Shown here one piece after another: positions 25,177 to 34,822 of a DNA stretch of 64,000 nt. The first letter of the stretch is position 1, and each line of letters opens with the position of its first letter. The notes below the pieces were generated by a model. The model did no database searches and was not told the DNA's origin. It saw only the letters and a program-made list of their open reading frames with translations. The stretch is from the NCBI RefSeq assembly GCF_900105455.1, contig NZ_FNSF01000007.1:62001-126000 (forward strand), given 5' to 3'. The position numbers and the translations under genes were made by a program. The stretch comes from Tenacibaculum sp. MAR_2009_124 (GTDB lineage: Bacteria > Bacteroidota > Bacteroidia > Flavobacteriales > Flavobacteriaceae).

Positions 25177-26558
25177 TGGGAAAAACATTATTTGACAAAG
25201 TATGGGATGCTCATGTGGTAGAAACAATACCAAACGGTCCCCAAATATTATATATTGACAAGCATTTAATTCACGAGGTAACAAGTCCTCAGGCATTTAA
25301 TGAGCTAAAAGAAAGAGGTGTTCCTATTGCTCGTCCTGATAAAATTGTTGCTACTGCTGATCACAATACACCAACGGTAGATCAACATTTACCCGTGAAA
25401 GATGAACTTTCGAGAAATCAATTAGAGCAGTTAACAAAAAACTGTGAAAACAACAATATTACACTATACGGACTTGGACATAAATACAATGGTATTGTCC
25501 ATGTAATGGCGCCTGAATTAGGGGTAACCCAGCCTGGAATGACCATGGTTTGTGGTGACAGTCATACATCAACTCATGGAGCTTTCGGAACTATTGCTTT
25601 CGGAATCGGAACGAGTCAAGTGGCTCAGGTATTTGCAAGTCAGTGCTTGCTGATGCCAAAACCTAAGAGTTTACGCGTAAATGTAAACGGAAAGTTAAAA
25701 AAAGGTGTACTGCCTAAAGATGTAATCTTATACGTTATCGCGCAGTTAGGAACAAATTCGGGAACAGGATATTTTTGTGAATATGCAGGAAATGTTTTCG
25801 AAGAAATGTCTATGGAAGGACGTATGACAGTTTGTAACATGAGTATTGAGATGGGAGCAAGAGGAGGCATGATTGCTCCTGATGAAACTACATTCGAATA
25901 CGTAAAAGGAAGAGAATTTGCACCAAAAGGTGAGGAGTTTGAAGCAAAGGTTGCCTATTGGAAAACTCTTAAAACAGATGAAGATGCTACTTTTGATCAA
26001 GAGTATTCTTTTAATGCTGAAGATATTGAGCCAATGCTTACCTACGGAACAAATCCTGGGATGGGACTGAAAATTTCAGATTCTATTCCTGAAGAAGATG
26101 ATGCTTCCTTTGAAAAAGCATTGAATTATATGAACTTCAAGAAAGGTAAGAGTTTGATTAATACTCCTGTAAATTATGTGTTTATAGGGAGTTGTACGAA
26201 TTCTAGAATTGAAGATTTTAGAGTTGCTGCTGATTATATTAAAGGAAAACAACGAGCTTCCAATGTTAATGCTTGGTTGGTTCCGGGTTCTCAGCAGGTT
26301 GCAAAACAGATTAAAGAAGAAGGACTTCAGGATATTTTCGAAGAAGCAGGGTTCGAATTGCGTCAACCAGGTTGCTCTGCATGTTTGGCAATGAATGATG
26401 ATAAAATTCCAGAAGGAGAATATTGTGTATCTACTTCAAATAGAAATTTTGAAGGTCGTCAAGGTCAAGGGGCAAGAACAATTTTGGCAAGTCCATTAAT
26501 GGCAGCTGCGACAGCCGTAGAAGGAAAAATTGTAAATTTTACAAAACATTTAAATTAG
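25176..26558 (+). CDS. leuC: 3-isopropylmalate dehydratase large subunit
   Basis: LeuC with LeuD isomerises 2- to 3-isopropylmalate using a [4Fe-4S] cluster. The 460-residue protein of the aconitase family contains TADHNTPT, GDSHTSTHGAFG (about 128-139), GSCTNSRIEDF (cluster Cys, about 335-345) and QPGCSACLAMN (two cluster Cys, about 397-407). The length fits bacterial LeuC. The ATG overlaps the leuA stop and leuD follows with no gap, so translation is coupled. Confidence 0.96.
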   Translation: MGKTLFDKVWDAHVVETIPNGPQILYIDKHLIHEVTSPQAFNELKERGVPIARPDKIVATADHNTPTVDQHLPVKDELSRNQLEQLTKNCENNNITLYGLGHKYNGIVHVMAPELGVTQPGMTMVCGDSHTSTHGAFGTIAFGIGTSQVAQVFASQCLLMPKPKSLRVNVNGKLKKGVLPKDVILYVIAQLGTNSGTGYFCEYAGNVFEEMSMEGRMTVCNMSIEMGARGGMIAPDETTFEYVKGREFAPKGEEFEAKVAYWKTLKTDEDATFDQEYSFNAEDIEPMLTYGTNPGMGLKISDSIPEEDDASFEKALNYMNFKKGKSLINTPVNYVFIGSCTNSRIEDFRVAADYIKGKQRASNVNAWLVPGSQQVAKQIKEEGLQDIFEEAGFELRQPGCSACLAMNDDKIPEGEYCVSTSNRNFEGRQGQGARTILASPLMAAATAVEGKIVNFTKHLN

Positions 26559-27158
26559 ATGGAAAAGTTTGTTAAATTAGTGGACACTGGAATTCCATTG
26601 TCTATTGAAAATATTGATACAGATCAAATTATTCCTGCTCGTTTTTTAAAAGCTACCGACAAAAAAGGTTTTGGTGATAATGTTTTTAGAGATTGGAGAT
26701 ATCATAAGGATGGAGATTTGAATACAGACTTCGTATTAAATAATCCGATGTACAAAGGAAGTATTTTAATTGCTGGAGATAATTTTGGCTGTGGTTCTAG
26801 TAGAGAGCACGCGGCTTGGGCCTTAAGCGGATATGGGTTCAAAGTGGTAGTAAGTAGTTTCTTTGCAGATATTTTTAAGGGGAATGCCTTAAATAATGGG
26901 ATTTTACCTGTTCAGGTATCGAAAGAGTTTTTGGCAAAATTAATGGATATTACTACAATTGATCCAACAACAAGAATAATTGTAGATTTAGAAGAGCAAA
27001 CTTTAAAAACACCAGTAGGAAAAGCAAAGTTCGAAATTGATGCTTATAAGAAAGTTTGTTTACTAAATGGATATGATGATATTGATTTTCTTGTAAGTAA
27101 AAAGGAAGCTATAGAGGCTTTTGAAAAGAAAAGCTCGGAGGAAGTTGTTTCGAGTTAA
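26559..27158 (+). CDS. leuD: 3-isopropylmalate dehydratase small subunit
   Basis: This 199-residue swivel-domain subunit is the partner of LeuC. It shows IDTDQIIPARFLK (about 19-31), GDNFGCGSSREHAAWAL (about 73-89) and SSFFADIFKGNALNNGILP (about 99-117), all LeuD hallmarks. It starts directly after the leuC stop. The Ser/Glu-rich C-terminal tail is not conserved in the family. Confidence 0.96.
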   Translation: MEKFVKLVDTGIPLSIENIDTDQIIPARFLKATDKKGFGDNVFRDWRYHKDGDLNTDFVLNNPMYKGSILIAGDNFGCGSSREHAAWALSGYGFKVVVSSFFADIFKGNALNNGILPVQVSKEFLAKLMDITTIDPTTRIIVDLEEQTLKTPVGKAKFEIDAYKKVCLLNGYDDIDFLVSKKEAIEAFEKKSSEEVVSS

Positions 27159-27183
27159 TTATACACCTGCTAAAAAAAAATAA

Positions 27184-28299
27184 ATGAAAGTAAATATTAC
27201 GGTAATCCCTGGAGATGGAATAGGCCCTGAAGTGACAGAACAGGCGAAAAAGGCGTTAAATGCTATTGCTGACGTTTTTGATCACACGTTTTTGTTTAAA
27301 GAAGCATTAATGGGAGCATGTGCGATTGATCAAACTGGTAATCCTTTACCAGATGAAACTATAAAGCTATGTAAAGAAACAGACGCTGTTTTATTTGGAG
27401 CAATTGGTGATCCAAAATACGATAATGATCCAACAGCCAAAGTTCGTCCAGAACAAGGTCTGTTAAAACTACGTAAAGAATTAGGGTTGTTTTGTAATGT
27501 AAGACCTGTAAAGGCCTATGATACATTAATTCATAATTCGCCTTTAAAAGAAGATCGTATTAAAGGAACTGATATTAGTATTTATAGAGAATTAACAGGA
27601 GGAATTTATTTCGGAATTAAAGAATTAAGCGATGATGGTAATGTGGCGTTTGATGGTTGTTCTTATTCTGTAGAAGAAATTGAAAGAATTGCGCATTTGG
27701 CATTTCAATCAGCTCAAGCAAGACTGAAGAAATTAACGTTAGTTGATAAGGCAAATGTATTAGAAACATCAAGATTATGGAGAAAAACGGTAGCGGCTTT
27801 AGCAAGTCAATACCCGGACGTGAAATTAGATTACTTATTTGTTGATAATGCAGCAATGCAACTAATATTAAACCCTAAACAATTCGATGTAATTTTAACG
27901 GAAAATTTATTCGGAGATATTATATCAGATGAGGCCAGTGTTATTGGTGGTTCAATAGGCTTATTAGCTTCTGCATCGGTTGGTAAGGAAAATGCGTTGT
28001 TCGAACCAATTCATGGATCTTTTCCACAAGCAAAAGGAAAAGATATTGCAAATCCATTAGCCTCTATTTTATCAGCAGCGATGTTGTTAGAACATCTTGG
28101 ATTGCATGAGGAAGCTGGAGCGATTGATAAGGCTGTTCAAAAATCTTTGGAATTGGGAATAACTACTGAAGATATTAACTCAGAAAAACCATTCTCAACG
28201 AGTAAAGTAGGTGATTTTATAGCTGATTATATTAACAATCAGGAAGATAGTGATATGAATTTTCAAAATATTCATATGGGACAAAGTACTATCATATAA
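27184..28299 (+). CDS. leuB: 3-isopropylmalate dehydrogenase
   Basis: LeuB oxidises and decarboxylates 3-isopropylmalate with NAD+. The 371-residue protein has the start ITVIPGDGIGPEVTEQA, substrate-binding RPEQGLLKLRKELGLFCNVRP (shortened core: LLKLRKEL), YRELTGGIYFG, DKANVLETSRLWR and the conserved NLFGDIISDEASVIGGSIG region. It ends the leu operon, 25 bp after leuD, followed by a terminator. Confidence 0.96.
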   Translation: MKVNITVIPGDGIGPEVTEQAKKALNAIADVFDHTFLFKEALMGACAIDQTGNPLPDETIKLCKETDAVLFGAIGDPKYDNDPTAKVRPEQGLLKLRKELGLFCNVRPVKAYDTLIHNSPLKEDRIKGTDISIYRELTGGIYFGIKELSDDGNVAFDGCSYSVEEIERIAHLAFQSAQARLKKLTLVDKANVLETSRLWRKTVAALASQYPDVKLDYLFVDNAAMQLILNPKQFDVILTENLFGDIISDEASVIGGSIGLLASASVGKENALFEPIHGSFPQAKGKDIANPLASILSAAMLLEHLGLHEEAGAIDKAVQKSLELGITTEDINSEKPFSTSKVGDFIADYINNQEDSDMNFQNIHMGQSTII

Positions 28300-28319
28300 T
28301 AGTATTTAAAAATAAATAG

Positions 28320-28352
28320 AAGACCGTCTTAATTGTTTTAAGGCGGTCTTTT
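28320..28352 (+). terminator. Terminator of the leu operon
   Basis: AAGACCGTCTTAA and TTTTAAGGCGGTCTT form a stem with a short loop, followed by TTATTTT. Confidence 0.85.
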
Positions 28353-28481
28353 ATTTTGGTGTATTTTAAGATGTCGCATAAAGTATTAGGACATGGTTAG
28401 TTCATAAAATAGTATAAAGAATTAGTTCGTTGTTTTTGTGTAAAATACTGATTTAAAGTGATTTATGATTTTTTAGTTATA

Positions 28482-28489
28482 TTTGTACA
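28482..28489 (+). promoter_or_regulatory. Promoter -7 box of first M57-like gene
   Basis: TATATTTG matches TAnnTTTG and is 25 bp before the ATG at 28514. Confidence 0.55.
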
Positions 28490-28513
28490 ACTAAAACCCA
28501 AATACTAATAATT

Positions 28514-29371
28514 ATGAAGAAAGTTATGCTGACCCTTTTATGGGGTCTATCAGCTCTGGTGCTTTGTACCTCATGTTCTGAAAACAATGATCAAATTACT
28601 GAACCTAATTCAGTTGAACAGACCGCAGAAACTCCTTGGTCTAAATCAGTTCCAAAAAATGTTATAGAAGCTGCTACGAAACTTGATCTTAATGTAGATC
28701 ACTTGCGATATGATACATTTTATTTTCCTGATGGTACCTCAGAAGAACGTCTATTTATAGAGGAAGATATTGTTATGACCGAGCAGGAAATTTTGGCTCT
28801 CGCCAAATTTACCGATGGACGTCAATACGCTACAAACAATTTGGTTTCTCAAGGTAGAAACATAAGTATAATTGGATATACTGGTTTTCTGTATGGTTTA
28901 TCGAGTAAAGAGCGCAATGCTTTAAGTATGGCAGTTAACAATTATAATAGCTTAAGCGGAGTATCGATAAGCTTTACATTAACGTTTGGTACAAATTATC
29001 AAAACAAAGATATGGTAGTTTATAGAAATCCATTTCAATTTGGATCGGGAGGGAGTGCAGGATTTCCTAACAATGGTTTGCCACATAAGTGGGTTCAAAT
29101 CTACGGGTTATCGAGTTATAATGTGGATGTAATTGAGCATGTAATTACTCATGAGATAGGACATTCGGTTGGATTTAGACATACTGATTGGTTTAGTCGT
29201 GAAAGTTGTGGACAGAACACTAATGAAGGAGATGCTGGAGTAGGAGCAAATCATATTAATGGAACTCCAACAGGTTATGACGCTACATCAATAATGTTGT
29301 CGTGTTTTCATTCGGGAGTAAATGGAGAATTTAATAGCAATGATATTACAGCTTTACAAGCAATGTATTGA
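28514..29371 (+). CDS. M57-like HEIGH metalloprotease, lipoprotein (copy A)
   Basis: The 285-residue product has a lipoprotein signal (LCTSC, Cys21), a linker, and a zinc-protease domain with VITHEIGHSVGFRHTDW (about 208-224). The HExxHxxGFxH pattern belongs to the metzincin-like M57 ('dual-action HEIGH') family. It is probably anchored at the cell surface and degrades protein. A propeptide-like region (DHLRYDTFYFPDGTSEERLF, about 55-75) precedes it. The gene is a close paralogue of the one at 29748, and each has its own promoter and terminator. Confidence 0.87.
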   Translation: MKKVMLTLLWGLSALVLCTSCSENNDQITEPNSVEQTAETPWSKSVPKNVIEAATKLDLNVDHLRYDTFYFPDGTSEERLFIEEDIVMTEQEILALAKFTDGRQYATNNLVSQGRNISIIGYTGFLYGLSSKERNALSMAVNNYNSLSGVSISFTLTFGTNYQNKDMVVYRNPFQFGSGGSAGFPNNGLPHKWVQIYGLSSYNVDVIEHVITHEIGHSVGFRHTDWFSRESCGQNTNEGDAGVGANHINGTPTGYDATSIMLSCFHSGVNGEFNSNDITALQAMY

Positions 29372-29399
29372 AAATAATTGTTGTATTATGCATTTAAAT

Positions 29400-29428
29400 A
29401 AATACCACCGATTTTATCGGTGGTATTT
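29400..29428 (+). terminator. Terminator after first M57-like gene
   Basis: AAATACCACCGAT-TTT-ATCGGTGGTATTT is a near-perfect hairpin followed by ATATT. Confidence 0.8.
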
Positions 29429-29747
29429 ATATTAAAGAGTAAAATAAATTGCAAAACTTCAATAAAAATAAGAGATTCGTATAAAGAGTATAGTTAAATT
29501 TGTGTTCTTAATTTTGTTGTTTTCTTTGGTTTTTAGTTTCTTTTTTTAGGTTAATTTTATTATTGTAGTTTTTTTGTTATAAATGTTAAATAAAATTAAA
29601 CAAAATGTTGATTTATCATTTGTGTTTGTGTTTTCTGTTTAATTGTGTTTGTTGTTGCTTTAATTTTTGTGATATATTCAATTTTTAGCTTTTAATTATG
29701 TAGATTTGGCATAATTAAAACCCATTCTAATAATTAAAGCTAATATT
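29429..29747 (+). promoter_or_regulatory. T-rich upstream region and promoter of second M57-like gene
   Basis: This gene-free 319-bp stretch is strongly T-rich (runs of T interrupted by G/A, around 29510-29690). TAGATTTG (29700-29707) resembles the -7 box, about 40 bp before the ATG. Nothing else is seen. Confidence 0.5.
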
Positions 29748-30605
29748 ATGAGCAAAGCTAAACTAGCCCTATCCTTGGGCTTATTGGCAGGGATTTTCCT
29801 TGCCTCATGTTCTAGTGAGAACGAACAAGTTAATGATTCAAATACTGTTGAACAGGCAGTTGAACATCCTTGGTCAAAAGCTGTACCACAGAGAGTTGTG
29901 GATGCCGCGGCAAAACTAGAGCTTAATGTAAATCATTTACGTTATGATACTTTCTATTTTCCTGACGGAACGTCTGAGGAACGTTTATTTGTTGAGGAAG
30001 ATATTGCAATGACTGAGCAAGAAATTTTGACGTTAGCAGAATCTCAAAATGGACGCCAGTATTCTACAAACAATCTTGTGTCTCAAGGTAGAAACATTTC
30101 TATTATCGGTTATACTGGTGGTGGAGGATTTGGCCTTTCTAACAAAGAGCGAAGCGGATTGCAAATGGCTGTAAACAACTATAACAATTTAGGGTTAACC
30201 ATTAGATTTACGTTGTCTTTTGGAACAAACTATCAATCTAAAGATATGGTAGTGTATCACAATCCTAATAATAGTGGTTCTGGAGGTCAAGCTGGTTTCC
30301 CTAGTGGAGGACGTCCTTATAAGTGGATTCAAATCTATGGTTTAGGAGGATATTCTACGAATGTAAATGAACATGTAATTACTCATGAAATTGGTCATGC
30401 AATCGGATTTAGACACACAGATTGGTTTAGCCGTCAAAGTTGTGGGCAAAATTCAAATGAAGGATCTGCAGGAATAGGAGCTAACCATATTAACGGTACT
30501 CCAACTGGATATGATTCAACTTCAATTATGCTAGCCTGTTTTAATACTGGAGTAAACGGAGAGTTTAATAATAATGACAAAACAGCGCTTCGTAGATTGT
30601 ATTAA
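29748..30605 (+). CDS. M57-like HEIGH metalloprotease, lipoprotein (copy B)
   Basis: This 285-residue paralogue of the preceding gene has the same order: lipobox LASC (Cys21), propeptide-like HLRYDTFYFPDGTSEERLF, then VITHEIGHAIGFRHTDW. It has a Gly-rich loop (YTGGGGFGLS) where copy A has YTGFLYGLS. Both are full length with intact zinc sites, so two functional proteases are expected. The duplication is old enough for clear divergence at both DNA and protein level. Confidence 0.87.
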   Translation: MSKAKLALSLGLLAGIFLASCSSENEQVNDSNTVEQAVEHPWSKAVPQRVVDAAAKLELNVNHLRYDTFYFPDGTSEERLFVEEDIAMTEQEILTLAESQNGRQYSTNNLVSQGRNISIIGYTGGGGFGLSNKERSGLQMAVNNYNNLGLTIRFTLSFGTNYQSKDMVVYHNPNNSGSGGQAGFPSGGRPYKWIQIYGLGGYSTNVNEHVITHEIGHAIGFRHTDWFSRQSCGQNSNEGSAGIGANHINGTPTGYDSTSIMLACFNTGVNGEFNNNDKTALRRLY

Positions 30606-30628
30606 TAGTAAAACTTCTTAATTTTATA

Positions 30629-30657
30629 AACCACCGATAACTATCGGTGGTTTTTTA
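30629..30657 (+). terminator. Terminator after second M57-like gene
   Basis: AAACCACCGATA-A-CTATCGGTGG followed by TTTTTT forms a strong hairpin with a U tract. Confidence 0.85.
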
Positions 30658-30821
30658 TTACATAACGTTTTATGTTTTTTTTAACACCTTGTAAATGGTA
30701 CATTGTTTAAAACTTGAAAATTTCCTGAGCTTGTTGGTGTTTTTCCTTAGTTCATCAAAAACGAATTTTAAATTTTCTAGTATGGTAATACTTTTGAACT
30801 ATTAACGAAAACGAAGTAAAC

Positions 30822-31565
30822 ATGAATACGAAGAAAGAACTTATATTTTTGAGAACATTTGCAATGAGTATTACTGTTGCGATAGGTGTGGTAACAACCG
30901 TAGCATTCAAAAATAAAGACAATGCCAAATTTGATACTATTGATGTAAAAAGAATAAATGTAATAGAGGATGATGGTACGGTAAAAATGCTTATCACTAA
31001 TGCCGCTAATTTTCCAACGGAAGGTGATGAAATTAACGGAAAAGAGTTTCATAAAAGAAAGAAAAGAGCCGGAATGCTTTTCTTTAACGAAGATGGTTTA
31101 GAATGTGGTGGTTTTATTTACGATGGGAAGAAATCTGAAAAGGGGCATAGTGCAGGAATGTCTTTAACGTTTGACCAGTATGATGGAGATCAAGTAATGC
31201 AACTTATTACTACAGATGAAAAGTTTAAAGGAAAAAGATACAAAGCGGGAAGACTTGTTTTTAATGAAAGAGGAGATTATGAATCTCAGGGAGAAACGTC
31301 TAAAATTATGGAAGAACTGAATAGTATTAAAGATAAAAAAGTAAAACAACAAAAGTTCGAAGAGTATAGAAAAAAAGGAATGATTGGGGGAGTGCCTAGA
31401 GTTATGATAGGACAAACATCTGGAAAACAGAATGGATTATTTCTATTTGATCAAGAAGGAAATATAAGGGCTAAATTTATAGTGGATGCCGAGAATAAAA
31501 TAAAACTTGAAGCTTATGATCAAAAAGGGAATGTAACTGATACTTGGCCACAAAAAAATAACTAA
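30822..31565 (+). CDS. Hypothetical single-pass membrane protein
   Basis: The 247-residue product has one N-terminal transmembrane segment (about 13-30) and a soluble domain of repeated beta-type units (MLITNAANFP, GMLFFNEDGLECGGFIYDG, GRLVFNERGDYE, GLFLFDQEGNIRAKFIV). The repeats suggest a beta-sandwich or solenoid facing the periplasm. Similar proteins occur in Bacteroidetes, but I know no function. A two-component pair follows at 31657, with a gap of about 90 bp. Confidence 0.75.
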   Translation: MNTKKELIFLRTFAMSITVAIGVVTTVAFKNKDNAKFDTIDVKRINVIEDDGTVKMLITNAANFPTEGDEINGKEFHKRKKRAGMLFFNEDGLECGGFIYDGKKSEKGHSAGMSLTFDQYDGDQVMQLITTDEKFKGKRYKAGRLVFNERGDYESQGETSKIMEELNSIKDKKVKQQKFEEYRKKGMIGGVPRVMIGQTSGKQNGLFLFDQEGNIRAKFIVDAENKIKLEAYDQKGNVTDTWPQKNN

Positions 31566-31639
31566 CTTAAAAGTAGTAACTGGTTATGCCTTACTCAATC
31601 CGCAATGGAATTTCAAACTATATTTCATTGCGGATTCGA

Positions 31640-31647
31640 TATATTTG
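31640..31647 (+). promoter_or_regulatory. Promoter -7 box of the LytS/LytTR operon
   Basis: TATATTTG matches TAnnTTTG and is only 10 bp from the ATG at 31657. This supports the ATG over the upstream TTG at 31645 and suggests a nearly leaderless transcript. Confidence 0.55.
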
Positions 31648-31656
31648 TTTTTGAAT

Positions 31657-32712
31657 ATGAAAACCAAACCCAATTTTTTTAAAGATAACGTTCCGTTTTT
31701 AGTATTCCTTTTTCTGTTTAGCTGGATTATTATTATTAATAATGAATTAAGTTATTCCGAATCTTGGGAGGATTTTAAACTTTTTCCTGATGCTCCATTT
31801 TGGTTTTTTATAAAAGCTGTTTTTATTTTTTGGTTTACTCGTTTTATCAAGAAAATAATCGAAAAAAGAATAAAGACAAAAGATTCTTTATTGATAAATT
31901 ATATAATGTTTTTTAGCGTTGGAGCACTTTTGTACCTAGTAATAAGTAGCATTTTCTCTTTGATAGTATCTTTGATTTTTGGTAACTTTCATAGAAATTA
32001 TACCACATTATTTAGAGAGTTTTATCTTACAGTAGGTTCTCTAATTGATTTCATTATGTTCGGAGGTTTTTCACTGGCTTACTTGTACAATAAAGAAAGT
32101 ATTAAGTATCAAAAAAAAGCGTCTGATTATGAGATTGGTAAAGTTAAAAGTGAAATCACACAACTTAAAGCACAGTTAAACCCTCATTTTTTATTTAATA
32201 ATTTAAATATTTTAGACCAGTTAATTGTGGAAGACTCCGAAAGGGCTTCAGTTTTTCTAAATCATTTTTCTGAATTGTATAGATATAGTTTGCATAGTGC
32301 AGATAAAGAGTTAGTAACTTTGGAGGAGGAACTACTGTTCACTGAAGGGTATTTTAAATTAATGGAAGAAAAATATGAAGGATATTATTTTTTATCAATC
32401 GATAAAAAGTTGTTAGAGAAAGAACGTTTCGTCCCTCCATTTTGCTTACAAGTTTTAATAGAAAATGCTATTACTCATAATAAAGGGACTTCTAAAAACC
32501 CAGTTTATATAGAAGTGTTAGAAGAAGAAGGAATTAAAGTTGTAAATAATAAAATACCATATAAAAATAGTATAATAGGGAATAAAATTGCTTTAGTTAA
32601 TTTGTCAAAACAATATAAACTACTCGGAAAAAAAGGGATCAAAATAAATAATTTAGAAAAAAAGTTTGAAGTTCTTCTTCCTTATTTAAAAAAAAGGAGC
32701 AACATAAATTAA
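31657..32712 (+). CDS. LytS/YehU-type sensor histidine kinase
   Basis: About 351 residues. Four transmembrane segments (within residues 15-150) form the sensor. A coiled linker then leads to the His-kinase domain with LNPHFLFNNLNILDQL (phospho-His in NPHFLFNNL) and the ATPase segment VLIENAITHNKG. It partners with the LytTR regulator whose gene starts 20 bp downstream. The TTG at 31645 is a possible longer start, but the -7 box at 31640 overlaps it. Confidence 0.88.
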   Translation: MKTKPNFFKDNVPFLVFLFLFSWIIIINNELSYSESWEDFKLFPDAPFWFFIKAVFIFWFTRFIKKIIEKRIKTKDSLLINYIMFFSVGALLYLVISSIFSLIVSLIFGNFHRNYTTLFREFYLTVGSLIDFIMFGGFSLAYLYNKESIKYQKKASDYEIGKVKSEITQLKAQLNPHFLFNNLNILDQLIVEDSERASVFLNHFSELYRYSLHSADKELVTLEEELLFTEGYFKLMEEKYEGYYFLSIDKKLLEKERFVPPFCLQVLIENAITHNKGTSKNPVYIEVLEEEGIKVVNNKIPYKNSIIGNKIALVNLSKQYKLLGKKGIKINNLEKKFEVLLPYLKKRSNIN

Positions 32713-32731
32713 CCAAAGTTAAGTTTGTAAA

Positions 32732-33514
32732 ATGATTAAAACCATCATAGTGGAAGATGAGCTTCCTGCCAAAAGGAAGTTGAGAAAATACATTAATGAT
32801 TATAGTGAAAAAATAGAAATTGTTAATGAATTTGAATCTGTTGATGAGGTCATCGAATGTTTTGAGTCAATTCAAGAAATAGACCTCATTTTTTCAGATA
32901 TAGAGCTAAGAGATGGTAATGTTTTTGAAGCATATAAGCGATTAGAAATAAAGATTCCGATTATTTTTATTACCGCATATAATAATTTTTGGATGAATGC
33001 TTTTGAAACTAGTGGGATTGAATATTTATTAAAACCATATCCTTTTGATCGTTTTAAAAAAGCGGTGGATAAATATGTACGCCTTAAAAAGGCTATGATA
33101 AAAGAGGAAGATAAGAGTGTTTTAGAAAAATTGGAAAAATACTTTGATAAAAAAACGAATACAGTAAAAACAGCTTATCAAGATAAAATTGCAATTAAAA
33201 CGACACAGTATACCTATTTTTTAAGAATTGAAGAAATTGTTTATTTCCAGGCAGACCACGGTATTGTGCTAGCATTCGATGAAAAAAATAAACGACATGT
33301 ACTTTCTCAATCCTCACTTAAACAGGTGGAAGAAATGCTAAATCCAAACATTTTCTTCAAAATAAATAGAAGTGAAATTTTAAATAAGGATTATATTGAT
33401 AGATTAAGTAGGTATAATAAAAATATACTCGCTATTAATGTGGTTAATTCTGACATTGTTTTGAAAACGAGTCAAAATAAAACCGCTGAGTTTAATAATT
33501 GGTTAGGGATTTAA
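32732..33514 (+). CDS. LytTR-family response regulator
   Basis: The 260-residue product has a receiver domain (1-120) with the acidic pair VEDELP, phosphoacceptor Asp in FSDIELRDG (about 56), Thr in FITAYN and Lys in LLKPYPF. The C-terminal LytTR DNA-binding domain (about 155-260) shows YFQADHGIVLAF and FFKINRSEILNKDYI. It forms a two-component system with the upstream kinase. Targets are not visible. The neighbouring surface genes are candidates. Confidence 0.92.
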   Translation: MIKTIIVEDELPAKRKLRKYINDYSEKIEIVNEFESVDEVIECFESIQEIDLIFSDIELRDGNVFEAYKRLEIKIPIIFITAYNNFWMNAFETSGIEYLLKPYPFDRFKKAVDKYVRLKKAMIKEEDKSVLEKLEKYFDKKTNTVKTAYQDKIAIKTTQYTYFLRIEEIVYFQADHGIVLAFDEKNKRHVLSQSSLKQVEEMLNPNIFFKINRSEILNKDYIDRLSRYNKNILAINVVNSDIVLKTSQNKTAEFNNWLGI

Positions 33515-33717
33515 TACTCGGAATCCTATAGCGATGCTGTTGGTTTATATTATTTTTATTGAATAAATAAGAGGATGTTACATTAGAGGAACAACTTGTT
33601 ACATATCAGAATACTTCAGTTGTATAACTTGCCTAATATTGTATAAGTGTTTATGGCACTTAAAACATATAGGTTGGGCTTTGTTACACTTCAAATTGGA
33701 AATAAATATATTTATTA

Positions 33718-34430
33718 ATGATAACTATCTATATTATTTCTAGTTTCTTACTAGTACTTATTATTTCATTTTTTTCTTCAAAAAAAGAAGGGAAGCATCT
33801 ATTTATTCTTTCGGGACAATCAAATATGCAGCTTTTAAAGCCAAAGGAATCATTTATTCCTGAGATTAAAAAGAAGTTTGGTGCTAAAAATATAATAACT
33901 GTAAAATATGCTAAAGGAGGGCAACCCATTAGGAGATGGTATAAAGATTGGAAGCCTGCAAAAGGGAATGATCCAAAAGCGGAACCGTACTTGTACGACT
34001 CCTTAATGATACGTGTTAAAAAGGCTATAAAAAAAAGAAAATAACATCAGTAACTTTTGTTTGGATGCAAGGAGAAAGAGATGCAAGAAAAAATAATGGA
34101 GAGGTTTATGAACAAAGCCTCTTAGGTCTATATAAACAGTTAAGTGAAGATTTAAATAGAGCAGATATCAATTTTGTTATTGGTAGAATAAGCGATTTTG
34201 GTCTCAAGAAAAAGAAATGGACTCATTGGAAAATGATTAGAGAAGTTCAAATGAAAGTGGCAGAGTCTAATCCACGATTTGATTGGGTTAATACAGATGA
34301 TCTGAACACAGGACGGAATAGAAAAGGGCAGGAAATTAAAGACAATATTCATATGTCGGCGAATGGTTATGTAGTTATGGGAGGGCGTTTTGCTGACAAG
34401 GCAATTAAGTTAATTGAAAGTAACAAATAA
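33718..34430 (+). pseudogene. SGNH / sialate O-acetylesterase-like gene split by a frameshift
   Basis: The first part (33718-34044) has an N-terminal hydrophobic signal and ILSGQSNMQL, which carries the nucleophile Ser of the carbohydrate-esterase (SASA) family. The second part (34065-34430) has FVWMQGERDAR and the C-terminal DNIHMSANGYVVMGGRF with the catalytic His. The halves join in a -1 relation at the A8 run 34029-34036 (A AAA AAG), giving KKAIKKKKITSVTFVWMQ. Without recoding both halves would be inactive. It may be a pseudogene, a homopolymer sequencing error or slippage. The intact protein would be an exported deacetylase of about 237 residues. Confidence 0.75.
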
Positions 34431-34753
34431 TTTGATAAAACAAGGTGAGGTTTGTAAGGAGAGGAATTATTTGGTACTAAATACTTAGTGTAAATTTCCT
34501 GATAACAAAAACAGTATTAATGGATTTCTACTAAGAATATTATATTTCTTATGGAATTAGTAAATGCCAGATTTCTATTTAAATAAAGCTACCTACTGGA
34601 TATTAAATACAACGAATACTACGGGTTAAATAACTGCGATATTCATAATTCCTAAAATCAAGTCGCTATTTTAATAGCACTATGATAAAGTCTTTAAAAG
34701 TATATGAGTGAATTGTTTAATTGAAACTATTAAGTCAAAAATAATTCAATAGT
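34431..34753 (+). other. Gene-free stretch upstream of the glycosidase-like lipoproteins
   Basis: This 323-bp A/T-rich stretch has no ORF, no clear terminator and no repeat that I can support. It leads into the hairpin described at 34754. Confidence 0.4.
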
Positions 34754-34822
34754 AAGAGGGAAATAAATACCCTATCCTCTTAATTAAATCAAATAATATT
34801 TAAATAAGAATTTAATTTAATT
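34754..34822 (+). promoter_or_regulatory. 5' leader with hairpin, first glycosidase-like lipoprotein
   Basis: AAGAGG (34754-34759) pairs with CCTCTT (34776-34781), followed by AATTAAATCAAATAATATTTAAATAA up to the ATG (shortened here: AATTAAATC...TTTAAATAA). The same layout precedes the paralogue at 36537 with a different stem. Confidence 0.5.

Noticed and set aside
25640..26394. Several ORFs on both strands inside leuC
   Set aside because: All are shadows of a well-conserved gene and have unusual composition.
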